A stretch of 64,000 nucleotides of DNA from Gnetum montanum (GCA_015680685.1 MNCI01018418.1:128838-192837), one strand, 5' to 3'. Shown: positions 11,886 to 24,330, numbered from the stretch's first letter. A program made the numbers and translations. Notes: generated by a model not told the origin, from the sequence alone.

Positions 11886-12492
11886 CATGAGTGCTTTTCA
11901 TGGATTTCTCACCATTCTATATCAACTAATAACAAGAAGTTAATAAGTCTTTACATTATATGGTTTCCATCCAAAAATTCATAAAAACATAAAATTCAAA
12001 AAAAATGAAAAAAGAAAGAAAGATGGAAATTCAAAGCACACTCTAATTAGAAAGACATGGGACTAGAAAGACATGTTACCCATGCCTGAAGCTCCCCTCT
12101 AACTAAGGCCCTTTCTCGGTTCCTACTTCTCTTTTCTTATCTAATAAGGAATAGTGATTTATCTATGGGGGCATTCTTGTTTCTCAAGGATGTGGTCTAG
12201 TATTAGAGTAGAGATGGAAAGTCACTAAAAGTGGTTGGCTTTGATCTAGAGTAAGGATGGACTTTGTCAAGTCATTTTACCATAGAATCCACAAGGGAAT
12301 TTAGTCGACCATGATTAGGAACTCCATTCCACATTTTCTCTCATCCATCAATGCTTTCCATCATTCACCTCATTGTCAAATTCCATGTCTTAACTTGATG
12401 TATTCACATTCTTAGGTAGATCCTTTTGAATTAGGTCCTTAACATTTTGTAATCATTAATTAACTACAGGTCCCACGAACTCCTTAGTTGAG

Positions 12493-12548
12493 GTTATGCA
12501 AGGGGGAACGGACATGTGCCTACTATGGGGAGGACCCACTTGCATATC
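12493..12548 (+). other. Conserved stem-loop, element A copy 1
   Basis: Arms GTTATGCAAG (12493-12502) and CTTGCATATC (12539-12548) pair over eight positions, extended inward by GGG opposite CCC. The loop contains GTGCCTACTATGGGGAGGAC. Compared with E, a G-C pair replaces an A-U pair at the fifth and sixth positions of the arms. Confidence 0.65.
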
Positions 12549-12846
12549 CCATGGTTGGGATAGTTAATCTCCTTATCCTTAGGCATTTTTGCAATCAAAT
12601 CTTGTGTGTGCCCATTGATGCATCCAACTATGCACTTCTTTAAAGCACTTCTCCATCATTCTTTCAATTGCAATCCTCCATTTTTGTAAACTATCAAGTC
12701 CTCTTCATGCATGCATTGTGTTATTGGCTTCATGGGCTTCCAAAAGACTCTAATTTAATGTAAAAAATCCTTGTATTTATTGAATTTTTGAAACATTAGT
12801 GGTGGGAAATAGATGCAACGACATGCCCTTGTAGAATTAACCTCTT

Positions 12847-12904
12847 ATGTTGACATGGCCAAGTCAACACAACCTTGTTGATGCATGGTAAAAATACTAT
12901 AAAG
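12847..12904 (+). promoter_or_regulatory. Candidate internal promoter of element A (copy 1)
   Basis: A TATAAAG box at 12898-12904 is preceded by GTTGACATGGCCAAGTCAAC (12850-12869) and TTGTTGATGCATGGTA. The 3' LTR of the same element has GTTGACATGACCTTGTCAAC at 35415-35434 (17 of 20 identical) and GTTGATGCATGATT ahead of its own TATA box. A promoter role is inferred from this match. Confidence 0.6.
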
Positions 12905-13339
12905 AGAGTGCAAAACGTAGCAATTTTTTGCCATTTTGCTTCAAACAATAAGGGAGGTTCTATAATTTTTTCAAGACCAAAACCTTCCAAAGCCCATATC
13001 TTTCATGCCACTTGTTCAATTCTAGTTATTTTCAATCCTCTAGCTACTAGAGGTACACTCTTCGTCATGGAGGCAACAACCCCTAGTTTTTTGAGATAAG
13101 TTTTTTTGAAATTTTTCTAACTCTCCCATGAGTTTAATGAATAAAATAATATTAAATCATCATCCTATGGAATTTAAACCCTTTCAAATAACTTTGGTAA
13201 CCTAAAATTAAATAAAATAATAGTAAAATAATATTAAAAGATTAATCTGCCATGACCACATCTTAGCCAAGTGTAACTATTCCTAAAGAGAGAAAGTACT
13301 TAATGTTATGAGATACACACTATATGCTAATCCTTGATC

Positions 13340-13545
13340 ATGTTGTGGTCACATATGGCACCAAGATCGAGGCATGGACTGGAGGCAGGACCATTTCAAC
13401 CTAGGGATAAATAGCCTAGAACTAAAAGGGATCAACAAGAATAGCCCTATGAGTAGGAAGCTAAAAATCATGTCACAAGACCTCTTCATGAGGACCGTAA
13501 AGTTACGTCTATTCGTCAAATTCTAGAAGAAGGAAAAATATAGTA
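13340..13545 (+). pseudogene. ORF3 start fragment of element A in copy 1, cut by the duplication junction
   Basis: ATG at 13340 opens MLWSHMAPRSRHGLEAGPFQ, then RPLHEDRKV and QILEEGKI, matching the ORF3 start of C (GPLHEEFKV, ILEEEVL). It is cut near 13540 by the join to element D sequence. The genuine continuation is in copy 2. Confidence 0.55.
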
Positions 13546-14640
13546 CAAAGGAATCCACCCGAGAGGCATCAACAAAGAAGTATAAAATATCATGACTAAC
13601 CAAGTACCAAGCATTATCCGTCAGCCCCTGGCTGGACGTCATCACACCTTGTTTAGAAGTACATGGGATTGGGGAAATGTAGTTCAAGATGCATGGGGAT
13701 TGGTTGTAACTGGGGAAATCAAGAGTTGATCATGGGTTATAATTACTATTGGAATTTTGGGAGAGGAATGCTTTCACATGAACAAGCCATATCTTTATTT
13801 CTTTTCAGTAGCCAATTTTTAGTAGACTAGGAACCAAGACATAGGAAGTGCGTTCTTTGGAGAAATGAGACTCTTATATAGTGTTTATGGGAGCCCATTG
13901 TAAAAAGCCAAAGCCACGTGATGATGTGAAACATGATCTTTTGAGACATGAGTGTAATTATTTTTCTAAGATAATTACCTTCCCACCTAGGGCTCATATG
14001 AGAAGAGCCAATGATCTTTGGTCTATGATATCAACGGGGTCATGAAGACCTTTTCCGTGCATTTTTCTTTTTGATCTTTTTATTCTTTTTTTGTTTTTAT
14101 TTCTTTTCTCTTATTTTTTTTGTTCTTATTTTTTGGGAAGAGCTTTCTTTCAGTGTTGTGCTCATGCTCATGCATTTTCATTTGTATCATGTGCCATGTA
14201 CTATGTTTTGCGTTGTAATTTCTTAGAGAATCATAGCATGCAACAGTCTATCAAGAGTTTTGGGATGAGTAGAATGTATCAAGGGGGTGTAATTGAATAG
14301 GATAAGGGGAACATGATGGGGAATAGGGAATGTATAGGGAATGTACTTATGAACAGATTGATTAAACCAGTTACATGCATTAGGAAGAATGTGATACCTC
14401 ATTGTCATGATGAAGTGCATCTATGCACGAACGCCTTAGCCATGTCATCCTACAAACACAACTCCAAGAAGACAAGCAAACCACAAATGAATCAGTTAAC
14501 TAAGTACTTTAAACTTGAAAAAAACCAAGGAGATGGAGTCACCGTGTGCAATTTCAAAGTAGACAGAATCATGAACAACATCAACTTCATTAGGTTCCGT
14601 AAAATATGCAGCAAGTCTTTGTGGAACAGGTACAGCCAAC
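13546..14640. other. Unidentified tract at the truncated 3' end of D
   Basis: No recognised domain. It includes a T-rich run (14060-14130). A plus-strand open stretch at 14313-14645 reads GDGVTVCNFKVDRIMNN at its end. In Tat elements an antisense ORF may lie between integrase and the 3' LTR, so plus-strand coding remnants here are possible, but nothing specific is identifiable. Confidence 0.35.
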
Positions 14641-15050
14641 TATAGCAACATATCTTTTCAAGTATTTCCTGGTCATTGATGATGTTGCTAGTTTATAGTC
14701 TTAGTGGATTGTTGCAGGTTAGTTTCATGTCATAACCCTTTGGATGATGCTAGTTTAGCGTCGTAGCAAATGGTGCATTGTTAGTTTATAGTCGTAGCAG
14801 ATTGTGAAGAGGCAAACCAGTTTATAATCTTAGTGGACTCTGCATGCTGGTTTCACGTCATGGTAGATAAATGTGGTAGTTTAATGTCATGCTGAATAGA
14901 GCTCTATGATGTCGATTTATTGTCATGACTCTAGGACACTCTATGGTGCCAGTTTCAAGCCATAACCCTAGGATCGTTCTATGGTATCAGTTTTAGGTCG
15001 TGATGCCAGGACTGTGGTGTACCTTAGGTTCATTAGACATAGTACCATTT
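14641..15050. repeat. Degenerate minisatellite with AGTTTAACGTCAT-like core, 3' of D integrase
   Basis: About ten imperfect units of 30-45 bp, each with a core close to AGTTTWANGTCRTAG, for example AGTTTAGCGTCGTAGC, AGTTTATAGTCGTAGC, AGTTTAATGTCATG and AGTTTTAGGTCGTG. The same core occurs at 18630-18660 and 24590-24840. Confidence 0.65.
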
Positions 15051-15069
15051 TAGGTACAGGTGATTTGTA

Positions 15070-16230
15070 GGATTAGTGAACTCATTCTCGTCCATGTCAG
15101 CAAGTTTCCATTATTATAGGATTTGATGACTAAGTAGTGCCCTTCCCAGTTAGCTGAGAATTTATCTGGATGTTCATGGATGACCTTAAGGACTAGGTCT
15201 CCTTCTTTAATTGAGTGCTTATGCAAATCGTGCTTGTGTCGTTGCCATTGTTGTTTCTAGTACCACTCGATCTAATCAAGCGTTCGCACACATTTTTCCT
15301 CCATAGAGTCAAGGTCAGCAATGCATAGTTCATTGCTTTGGCTTTCATCAAGGAGGCCTGAGAGAGCTATCCACAATGAGGAAACCTATAACTCCAAAGG
15401 TAAAACAACTTCAGATCCGTATACAAGACTATATGGAGTTTTACCTGTAGATGTTTGATGTGTTTTTCTGTATGCCCACAATGCATAGACTAATTGTTCG
15501 AGCCATTACCTCTTACTTTAATTTAACATCTTTTTGAGCACCATGATGATAGTTTTGTTTGTAGCCTCTACTTGACCATTGCCCTGTGGGTAGTAAGGTG
15601 ATGAGAATGCATTTTTAATACCTAGGCCTTCACAAAAGCTTTTAGTATCTACACTGCTAAACTATGGTCCATTGTCGGTAATGATAGTCACTAGAATATC
15701 AAAATGGGTCACGATGTTTTCTATTATGAAATTTCAAACGTGTTTAGAAGTGTTCTTTCTAAGGGGAATAGCTTCTACCCATTTTGTGAAGTATTCAGTT
15801 GCAGTGATAATGAAGCTATGTCCTATGGAGGATGATGACGTTATCGGTCCGACTAAGTCTAATCCCCATCTTTGGAATGGCCATGTGATTTGTGTTGTGT
15901 GCAATTCATTAGGCAGCACATGTATTAGGTTACCATGCCTTTGGAAAATGTCACATGTCCTGACCTTGGAAAAGCAATCGTACTCCATGTGCAGCCAGTA
16001 GTAGCCCAAGTGCCTAATCTTTGTTACCATTACTTTGGGTGCTATGTGCCCTCTACAAAGTCCTTCATGGACCTATTCTACAATTTTTTGACCATTGATG
16101 CTACTAACACATATCAGCAGAATGCCTTCATAGGATTTGTGACACAAGGTGTCTCCTATTAATGCATATTTCCGAGAGCATTTTCACACTGCGTCCTTTT
16201 AAGAATTTGTCAAATGTTGTGGAGGTTCGC
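15070..16230 (-). pseudogene. Integrase of element D (nearly intact motifs)
   Basis: The finger region ends with CDIFQRHGNL (near 15950). The core shows WGLDLVGPI (near 15860), VTDNGP (near 15680) and GNGQVEATNKTI (near 15585), so all three catalytic acidic residues (D, D, E) are readable. It continues with ALWAYRKTHQTSTGKTPYSL and VYGSEVVLP. There is one stop near FSS and a few frame breaks. This enzyme inserts the DNA copy into the genome. It is better preserved than the integrases of E, B and C. Confidence 0.85.
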
Positions 16231-16239
16231 CTCGTAGAA

Positions 16240-16860
16240 GGTACTCTTATATGTCATCGTACCATTCTATTGTGTGTGTTGTGCTAACGGATGCTATAGG
16301 AATTTCATTGATAGCATCTGTTATAGGTTTGGCATAATTTCTTATAGGGCTAGGCAACGCATGGAACATTTCGGGTGTCATGTTTAGGGCTAATGTAGCA
16401 AGTGCATCGACAATGGTGTTTTTGCTTCTAGGGACATGTTGTATATCCACGTCTACTAATTTCTTCAGTAGATGTTTGGTCAAATCATAGTATGGTTGCA
16501 AATGGAGATCCTTGCATGTGTAAACCTCTAAGACTTGATTAATGACTAGCTATAAATCACCTCGAACTACAAGACGTGTGATTCTTGAAGTTAATGCTGC
16601 TTGAAGACCTCTAAGAAGACCTTCGTGTTATGCCACATTATTGGTACAGGGAAAGGTTAATCGATAGGAAAAGGGTTGGATTTCTTCGAAGGGGTATGTT
16701 AAAATGGTCATAGCACTTCCTACTCGGGAAGTTGAAGCTCCATCGAAATGAAGGATTGCCTCATAGTTATCAGGCATGGTATCTATACTATTAACATTCT
16801 CGTCAGGGAATTCAAGGTTAATCATTGCTTGATCATGTGTTGGCGAGATGGTTAATTATG
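16240..16860 (-). pseudogene. Second (archaeal-type) RNase H of element D
   Basis: 16628-16825 reads ILHFDGASTSRVGSAMTIL and then LTFPCTNNVA, matching the FDGAS...G.G.VL...CTNN.AEYEA pattern of the additional RNase H of Tat elements. It ends near 16430-16500 with LKKLVDVDIQHVPRSKN and VDALATLA. The catalytic Asp of FDGAS is present. Frame breaks separate the pieces. Confidence 0.75.
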
Positions 16861-17440
16861 TGACTATTGCTTGACCTTTCATGGAATATTGAGCAACATA
16901 GTGTAGGTCAAACTCTGTGATCATTGCTTTCCACCTAGCTATCCTAATTGACTCATAGATATTGTTAGTGATGGAACAAAGTACATTATTCTTGCAAATG
17001 ATGTAGAATTGATTACAGAAGAGATAATTCTGCCACTTCTTCAAGGAGAAGACGAGGGCAATGCATGATTTATCCACGTCATTGTATCATTGTTCATAGA
17101 AAATTAAACCATGGCTTAGGTAATATACAGGGATCTCAATTCCATCTTTATGTTTTTGATAAAGTATCGATGCAATGGAAGTGTCAGAAGTTGCAAGGTA
17201 GATGTAGAAGGATTTATTGCTCTATGTGGGATAAATGGTCAATATTGTGATCCAACTCTTGTTTTATGTTCTCAAAATCTTCCTGGCATTTTTGAGAACA
17301 TTGGAAATGCACATTCTTTCGTAATAGGTGTTGCATGGGTCTCAACTTATCCATCATCCTTTCGATAAAGCATCTAATGAATTGTAGCCTACCTTGGAGA
17401 CCATGTAGTTTAGTAAGGATTTTTGGTGGTTGCATGTTAA
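16861..17440 (-). pseudogene. RT tether and gypsy RNase H of element D
   Basis: 17214-17435 reads KLHGLQGRLQFIRCFIERM and QKCQEDFENIKQ, the RT-to-RNase H connection. 16856-17077 reads DKSCIALVFSLKKWQNYL and RIARWKAMITEFDLHYV, the eroded gypsy RNase H of Tat elements. Several frame breaks. Confidence 0.75.
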
Positions 17441-18505
17441 TTATTGCCTTAACCTTATTAGGGTCTACCTATATCCCTGTTCCAGAGACTACGAAGCCAA
17501 GCATTTTTCCCATTTTGACACCAAATACACACTTCTTTGGATTGAGTCTAAGGTCATATTTGAGACAATGTTTAAGCATTAAGTCTAGATCTTTTGCATG
17601 TTGTTTGGTTGTTTTAGATTTAACCGTGATGTCATCAACATAATCATTGAGCAAATTGAGCATGTAATCACTAAATATATGTGTCATTACTCATTGATAT
17701 GTAGCACCTACATTTTTAAGACCAACTGACATCATCATATAGTAGAATGTGCCCCAAGGTGTCATAAAGGTTGTTCTGAGTTGATGTTCCAGGTTGATTC
17801 TTATTTTATTGTATCCAAAAAATCCATCCATAAAGGATAAGAGAGCATGCCTAGCAGTTGTGTCAATAAGTTGATCGATGCTAGGTAGTGGGAAGTCATC
17901 CTTTATAGTGGCTGTGTTGAGATCACGGAAGTCAATGCATATGCCTATACTACCATTCTTCTTAGGGACTACGACAATGTTTGATACCCAGTCAGAATAG
18001 TCAATAGCTCGAATGAAACCAGCTTGGTAGAGCTTTGTCATTTCAGCAGAAACTGCTAACGCCACCTCAGGTCTAACCTTTTATGCCTTTTGCTTCACTG
18101 GTTTGACTTTTGCATCAAGAATGATGTTGTGTTGGATGATTCAGGGGTCTAATCCTGGCATGTCGGTATATGACCATGCAAATATTTTTATATTATCTTT
18201 TAGTACTTGAGTGATGTTACTGACAAGTTGTGAGTTCAGTAGGGCACTTAATTTCAATGTTCTAGTTTCATCATTAAATGTAGTAATGGGTACTTCAACA
18301 AGAGGATCTTCAGTGATATTATTGACCTCTAGATCTAAAGACTTTGTCACAGTTTTAGGATAGTGCAATGTTTCCTAAGTGGAAGCTACTAAGTTAGTAT
18401 AAGCGCATGGCTCTAAATCCAAGGACTCTAGATTGATTTCTCTTTTTACCTCCCTGCATGGTCCACCAAGAGACAATGTTAAAAGGATATTCTTGGCAGC
18501 CATGT
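17441..18505 (-). pseudogene. Reverse transcriptase of element D
   Basis: The N-terminal part (18141-18505) has VEVPITTFNDETRTLKLSAL and IKIFAWSYTDMPGLDP. The RT core has YQAGFIRAIDYSDWVSNIVV, CIDFRDLNTATIKDDFPLPS, SFMDGFFGYNKIRI and MSVGLKNVGATYQ (17691-18065), then LNDYVDDITVKSK (near 17640). The catalytic YVDD box is intact. Stops and short frame breaks near 17690 and 18066-18140 disable it. The motifs are Tat-type. Confidence 0.85.
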
Positions 18506-20811
18506 GTTTGCTCCTACCAATTTAAAGTAGGAGCGAAGTAAGTGACATCTGCTTGACAAAGGAGTTGTTAAATGTAAACGAGCATTGGGTAATTAATCTA
18601 TGTACTAAAAAAATTTTGAAACGTAGCGGTAGTCATGGCAGTTTTAGGCCATACCAGGCCAACAATATTCATGTCATTTTGTGTTATGGATGAGTGTATG
18701 TAGCATTGTTAATTTTGTATGAACCGTAACTTTAAAGGATTTTAAAGTTCCATGGATTTTTATGTGCATCATTATGTATTTTTATATATTTTTATATACA
18801 TTTTTTTTTGATTTTAACTTTTCTCCCCTCCTTTATATAAATTGTTTTTGTTTCTAATATTTTGGCCTCATCTCCAAAGGCTGGAATAATGAGGAATACT
18901 AGGCAAGCATGAAATAAAGATGACATAAATAATAACATGAACATAGAATTTAAACATGAAACATGGTAAATTTAATGAATGAAAATAAAACTAAAAATAA
19001 ATTAAATTGAGGGTGAACATGGCGGTTAAAAAGGGATTTTGAAGTGAAGAGGGGATGTCATTTATGCTATCATGAGTTGGACGTTTGATTGCAGCGTGAG
19101 CTAGGGAGTGCAGCGTGAGCATTAATGTGAGTGTCAGCGTGAGCTGTAGCATGAGTCATGGACCAGAAATGAAGGGCAAAGGAAAAAAAAAGTTAGGGCA
19201 AAGGGAAGAGGCAAGTGAATCTGGCATTCATGGAGGAGAGTGAAGAGCTACTCCAGCATCTCCCTCAAGCTAGGATTCCAGCATGGGATGGAACTCTAGG
19301 CAGGTGGGCTTGTTTTCTCTTGTTTTTCTCTGGTATTCCACACACAGCATTAGCTAGGGAAACATGATTTCTATGGCCACAATTTTGGATTGTTTTGGGG
19401 ATTCAGGGCTTGTTTCTAAGGTTTGTGGCTTCCTGTTTTTTATTTTTTTGGTGTCAGCGTGAATAATCCAAGGCGTGAATGCAGGGCAAGTAAAGGGCAT
19501 GAGTTGAGTGCTCAGTGTAAGTTGAAGAAAACTTAGCATGAGTTGAATACGTGTGTTATAGGGTGTGAACTCTGAGGTACATGTGTTACAGGAACCCTTA
19601 TTCCGATCCTGGACCCCTAGAGTGGCACGACCTATCTGGACTGAAAGTAACCAATCTTTGCAAAACATAGATCGGTTGTTTGCGGTAGGAGGAAACCCAT
19701 AGCTAGCTACCAAAGTAATCTTTTCCTTTTTACAGGATGCACGCGGGAGCTCAGGGACTCTTTTCCACCGAAACAAATAAAAAAAAGAGCTGAATGGAAA
19801 CCAGAATTTTGGTGATTCCAAACCATGCATAGGAATCCTATTCAGACCGCTACTCTCATGATTTGTTCTTGGATCAAGCATTTCATCATATCATTCTCTC
19901 ATTCTATGATGTCTCAGCTACAATGTGAGTTTTAGGGCATGTCTTATGGAAGTGCAGGGCGTGAGTGCCTAGGAAGAGCATGGGGTGTATGTAGGGAAAG
20001 TTAGATTTTTTGTTTTCATTTTTTTGTTGCATGCTTGGACAACTGCAATGTGACTACTAGGGCTTCCTAGGTAGCGTGACCTTTCCAGGGCAGTGTGACT
20101 GCCAAAGGGAGGCTCAGCGTGAGTGCACTATAGGGTTAGTTTCTAGCATGAGTGCTAGGGCTTCCTAAGGCAACGTTAATTTTTTCTTGTGCAGCATGAC
20201 TGCTAGGGCTTCTTGGGCAATGTGACTGCTAGGGTGTGTGCAGGGTTCCTTGTGTGGCATGATTGTAGGTTCCTGGGAAACATGAGTGTAGGGTTCCCAA
20301 TGTGAGTTAGAATTCCAAAACCCAGCGTGAGTGTCAAGGAAGGAAACCTAGCATGAGTTCTATGGGAGATAGTTGATGTGAGTTGTTGGGAACAAGCCCC
20401 AGCATGAGTTGAGTGCTCAGCATTGTTGGGAATAGGCCCTAGCGTGAGTGTCTAGGCCCCTCTTTGTTAAGATGTGAAGATGTAGATCATTTGCTAAGAT
20501 GTTTATTATTTACTAGTTTTATATCTACACTGTTTTTCTTGATAGATAATTTAAATATGTTTCTATGTTTTTCTAAGTTTATGTTGAATCTGTGAATGTT
20601 CATGTTTTCACACTTGTGTATTCATTTTACGTTGCTTGCAATAAACTATTGTGTAAGATATTTCAATGTACCCCAGCGAGCGTTAAATACACCAAATAAA
20701 TATTGGTGTCCTTGTCTCATGAGGTGAAGCTGTGTACTAAATATTATTTATGTTTTGATTTATGTGGTTTTAAATCATTCTTGAGCACTTGGACTCTTTG
20801 CTCACCTAAAA
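18506..20811. other. Left half of the block inserted between D protease and RT
   Basis: In Tat elements protease and RT are adjacent, so this stretch is foreign or displaced. It holds a short minisatellite core (18630-18660), AT-rich sequence (18700-18860), clusters of the word GCGTGAG or close (19080-19160, 20040-20450), and the CpG-rich segment described separately. No coding frame is supported on the minus strand. Confidence 0.55.
19585..19915. other. CpG-rich, undecayed segment, possibly organelle-derived
   Basis: Roughly eight CpG sites occur within about 260 bp (for example TTCCGATCC, GGCACGACC, TTTGCGGTAGG, GCACGCGGG, CCACCGAAAC), in a window where CpG is rare. Neither GCGTGAG words nor retroelement domains occur in it. 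A minus-strand open frame of 175 codons (19354-19881) runs through it. Composition suggests a recent plastid or mitochondrial transfer; I could not identify the source. Confidence 0.35.
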
Positions 20812-23800
20812 GTTTTGGCTGTATGCAGGGAACCTAAACCCTCCCTTCTTGTGGTTGAGCTTGTTGGTGTACTTGCTTGGTTTGACCCCTTTGGACCAGA
20901 CATACCTCCTTATGATATGCACATTGGACCTCAAGTGATATGGTTCCATCCCGGTGTTGGTTCATTTTTTTCATTTATTTTTCAAAATTTCAGCATATTT
21001 ATATGATCTCATTTAAGTGAGCAGTTGGCTTGTGATATCATTGAAACCATGTTGCCTGGATCCACACAAGACATGCTTGCCTTNCATGATGATGATGGTG
21101 GGCTTGCTTTAGCATGCATAGAATTGGAGGCATTCATGGTGGACCCCATTCTTCATGCAGAGGTACTGGACCAGAAAAAAGTGGCTATTGTTGACTACCA
21201 TAGGCAATGTTCAAGGGCTTTTGAGCATTGTCAAGTTCACAGTTGATTGCATGAGGATTGGTCCTCTAATGGGACAATTTTTCCTTAGAGAATTGATCCT
21301 GCACCTAATGTGCCTACACCATTTACTAATGGTAAATCATCACACTCTAGGCTCCATTTTCTTTTGTTGCATCATCATGTACTATGTTTTCAACCTTTCT
21401 CCCTATGTTTTTTTTCTGTAGCAGTCATCTTCTTTGATGAAGTTACTATCATATCAAGGGGTACTAAGGCCACTCTTTTCATGAAATATGGAGAGACAAA
21501 ATAGTCACAACAATGGTTGTAGACGAAGGCCTCTGAGTTGGTCATCAACCATCTTACCCATGCGGGTTTGATGGACTTGTTCACTGCTCTAACTCCTAAC
21601 ATCCCAGCTATTAAAATGATCACCATTGTTGATTCTTTTAGTGATGATGATTTTCATTTCACTACGTGGATTCGAGGAGTTAAGGTATCTTTCCACAAGA
21701 CCACTGAGTTACTTTATGATCTCTTTGGCATACTCATGAATGGTGCTAGGGTGGCCATAGATAAAGCAACTAAAGAAGGCTAGGTCATAAAGGAGCTTGA
21801 ATAGGGGTTAGGCATGTCTAAAGGTTTTGCCATGCAAGATGACACCTGATCAATGGATATGAACTTCTTGTATCCTCTCTTCCGGGCATGGGCATTCCCT
21901 AAATCTCTTTCTCAAGGAAAAAACCTTGGGATCAAGTCCATGTGTGTCATATGTGTAGTGTTAGAGATGTATATGCGTTATAACTAGGTGCATTTTGTTG
22001 GATCTGGCTTTCGTGTAGAGATTGTCAGATTATAGTCAAACATAAATGCCAAATCCCACTTCACATTTGCTTTATTCGTGGGGTACTTACATAGATTTGC
22101 TGAGTTCCTAGTAGTTTATGGTGACAACTGTTATATATTAAGGGATTGTTCACAACTGTCCTGCCCTTGGATTCACCATTTGTTTAGTACTACCAATTCC
22201 CAAGACCCACTTGAAGGCATTGAAGAATTAGTGTCTGTTACTACTGGGGGTGCAGCTAGTTGTTCCCAACATTCTCGTGATAGCTTGGGATTAGAACCAC
22301 CTATACTACACATGTCTGTTAAAAGGGCTAAACGTCTGATCTGTGAGACCATCGGGAGATCTAAGGTGAAGGTGAAGAAAGTGAATGCCCAAGGGAGCTT
22401 GCCCCAGAGGTGAGACCACCAAGAGCGAAGAGAATCCACTTTGTATTACCAGTGGAGGGTAAGTATTTTTATTTTTTCCATTATATATATATATTTTTGT
22501 TTGTTTTTTTAGTTTATATGTTTATTAAATGTACGTATATGCTATGTCATACTAACACTAGGATTCTGGTGTTATCAAAGAAAAGTCCTGAGAAGGAGAG
22601 AGAAGCCTTGGCCCTGATGGTTGAACTAGAAGTGATCATCATAGGGCCAGAGGAAGAAGGGAAAGAAGGAGAAGAAGTAATCGGGGAACTTCCTATCTCA
22701 CAAGAGGAAGATGTAACAAGCATCATGGGGACGAAGCTTGCAGAGCCATTGGATGCACTTAAGCATTCAAGCGATGAAAGAGGTGTCTTCGATGGATCTT
22801 TGCAACTTGGTGATCCATCCAAGCTGACCAGAAAAGGGCTTTTTGGTATGTTCCTTTTAGCTCAATTCATGTTTTTGTACCCTTTAACTTTTATGTGTTG
22901 TCATTGATTATCTTGATTTTTCTTAATATCATAGGTAGTTGCTAAGATTTCTAAAGCACATACATCCTGGGCGGAGGTGTCAAGGTGGTTGACCCCAATT
23001 GAGGTGACCTCCCATGCTTGTCCCACATGCACTAACCAACTAAGGCCATGGCCTGAGATGCCTAGTAAAATGGACTTTGTCATGGGCATCATTAATGATA
23101 TGGTCACTTGCCTACAACAAGCTCATCTAGAACTAGGTATGTGTATGTTACGTATTATGCTAAGTGTCTAAGTTTATTATGTTTCTTTGCATTCATTTTT
23201 TTATTATAGCTGATTCATGTGTGTGGTACTTACACCTGCAGGCACGAAGCTTCGATGGGATCCTTCTGAGGCAACTCATATTGATGCCCTCCCTGAATTT
23301 CCAAGGAATATTGACCAAGTCCCTAGAAACATTTACGATACAATTTCTGGTTGCATCATATAGAATGGTAAGTCACTTTGGACTTGTAGGCGTTCAGTTA
23401 AGTATCTATGGGACGAGGTGCACTCATTGAAGGAGAAATTGGTGAAAGAGAAAGAGGAAAATATGGATCTCCAATCCTGTTATGATTTTGCTACTGCTAG
23501 GCTATTTAGTGATAGTACTTGGCACACATTTGATATCACCTATGTGCATTACTACACAGTTTTGAATAGCAAAGTGTAGACGACATGGGATCTAGCCAAA
23601 CAACGGGCACAGATGGATCTGTTGAATAGGAAATTTCATGATTTGAAATCCTTTGCTACTAAAGTACGGAAGTGGGATCAAGACCAAAAGGATCACAAGA
23701 ATCAGTACAAGAAATGGTTAAAGGAGGAGTCAGTTGAACATTGCTAGATGAAGATGTTCATTGATGGGCTAGGCTTGCGTCCTGCTTACGATAGGTTTAC

Positions 23801-24330
23801 CAAGTGCACTGAGGTGAAGGGACCTCCTGAGAGAACCATTACCACCACCTCCAAGGAGGCTTCAACAAGCATGTTCTCTCTTGAGCACCCTACCTGGACC
23901 TCGGTGGACAAGGGCAAAACCTTGGCTGGTATTGATCTTGGCCTAGAGGAGGATTGGGCAAATGTGCCTGAGGAGGAGATTCTATGACGTTTAGAGGCCA
24001 GCTTGAGGCCCTCCTCACTTATGAGTGTTTTATAGTTTTATTATTTTTATTGTTAGTGTTACTTTTTTTCTTGGTTTTGCATTCATGAACTGCTTACCTT
24101 TTTTTTGTCTTTTGTTTTTTTCCTTGTTATAGGGACATGTTAATGATGGAACTGGCCCCAGTGGAGCGAGAACGAATGATGAAGAGGATCTTGGGGACCA
24201 GGCCCCTCCATGAGCTTACTATTAATCGGGCTTTAGCTATTAAATGTTTTAGATTTTTGGATGTTTGATGAAAATATATGGTGAAAAAATGTAATAATAT
24301 GGATCTAATCATGGTATAATGTGTTGGAAT
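20812..24330 (+). pseudogene. Intron-containing gene of unknown function, antisense to element D
   Basis: Coding blocks on the plus strand are separated by GT-AG introns: 21332-21421 (90 bp), a less certain one starting at 22459, 22846-22938 (93 bp) and 23137-23241 (105 bp). Frame is kept across the last two with phase 1 joins (GLF/V/AKISKAH and LEL/G/TKLRWDP). Block 21422-22458 has ILVRG-like WIRGVKVSFHKTTELLYD and FGILMNGARV, which recalls the putative plant transposon domain (Transposase_32); this is tentative. Block 22939-23136 has no stop. Block 23242-23989 has three TAG stops and a charged, probably coiled-coil region (EVHSLKEKLVKEKEENMDLQ). The last exon may start at 24134. One frameshift lies near 22400. 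Function unknown. Confidence 0.6.

Larger units (their letters stand above)
11881..13545 (+). repeat. Duplicated segment of element A, copy 1
   Basis: About 1.66 kb, almost identical (about 97-98 percent by eye) to 30804-32483. It contains element A 3' noncoding sequence, the stem-loop, the internal promoter and the first codons of ORF3. The two copies diverge abruptly near 13540/32480; from there copy 1 runs into element D and copy 2 continues ORF3. Confidence 0.85.

Noticed and set aside
12875-13099. 74-codon open frame found twice (also 31798-32022) and its antisense partner
   Set aside because: It is repeated only because the whole segment is duplicated; it lies in the ORF3 leader, has no homologue in E, C or F, and no codon signal.
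13340-13740. Continuous frame of ORF3 start into D sequence across 13545 as a new fusion gene
   Set aside because: The join is a duplication breakpoint; the downstream part has no recognisable domain and several stops.
14313-14645. Possible zinc-finger or transposase fragment (GDGVTVCNF)
   Set aside because: One short motif without the paired Cys/His residues; no support beyond chance.
19354-19881. 175-codon minus-strand open frame
   Set aside because: Half of it runs through GCGTGAG-rich repeat and half through the CpG-rich island; no domain or start context supports a gene.
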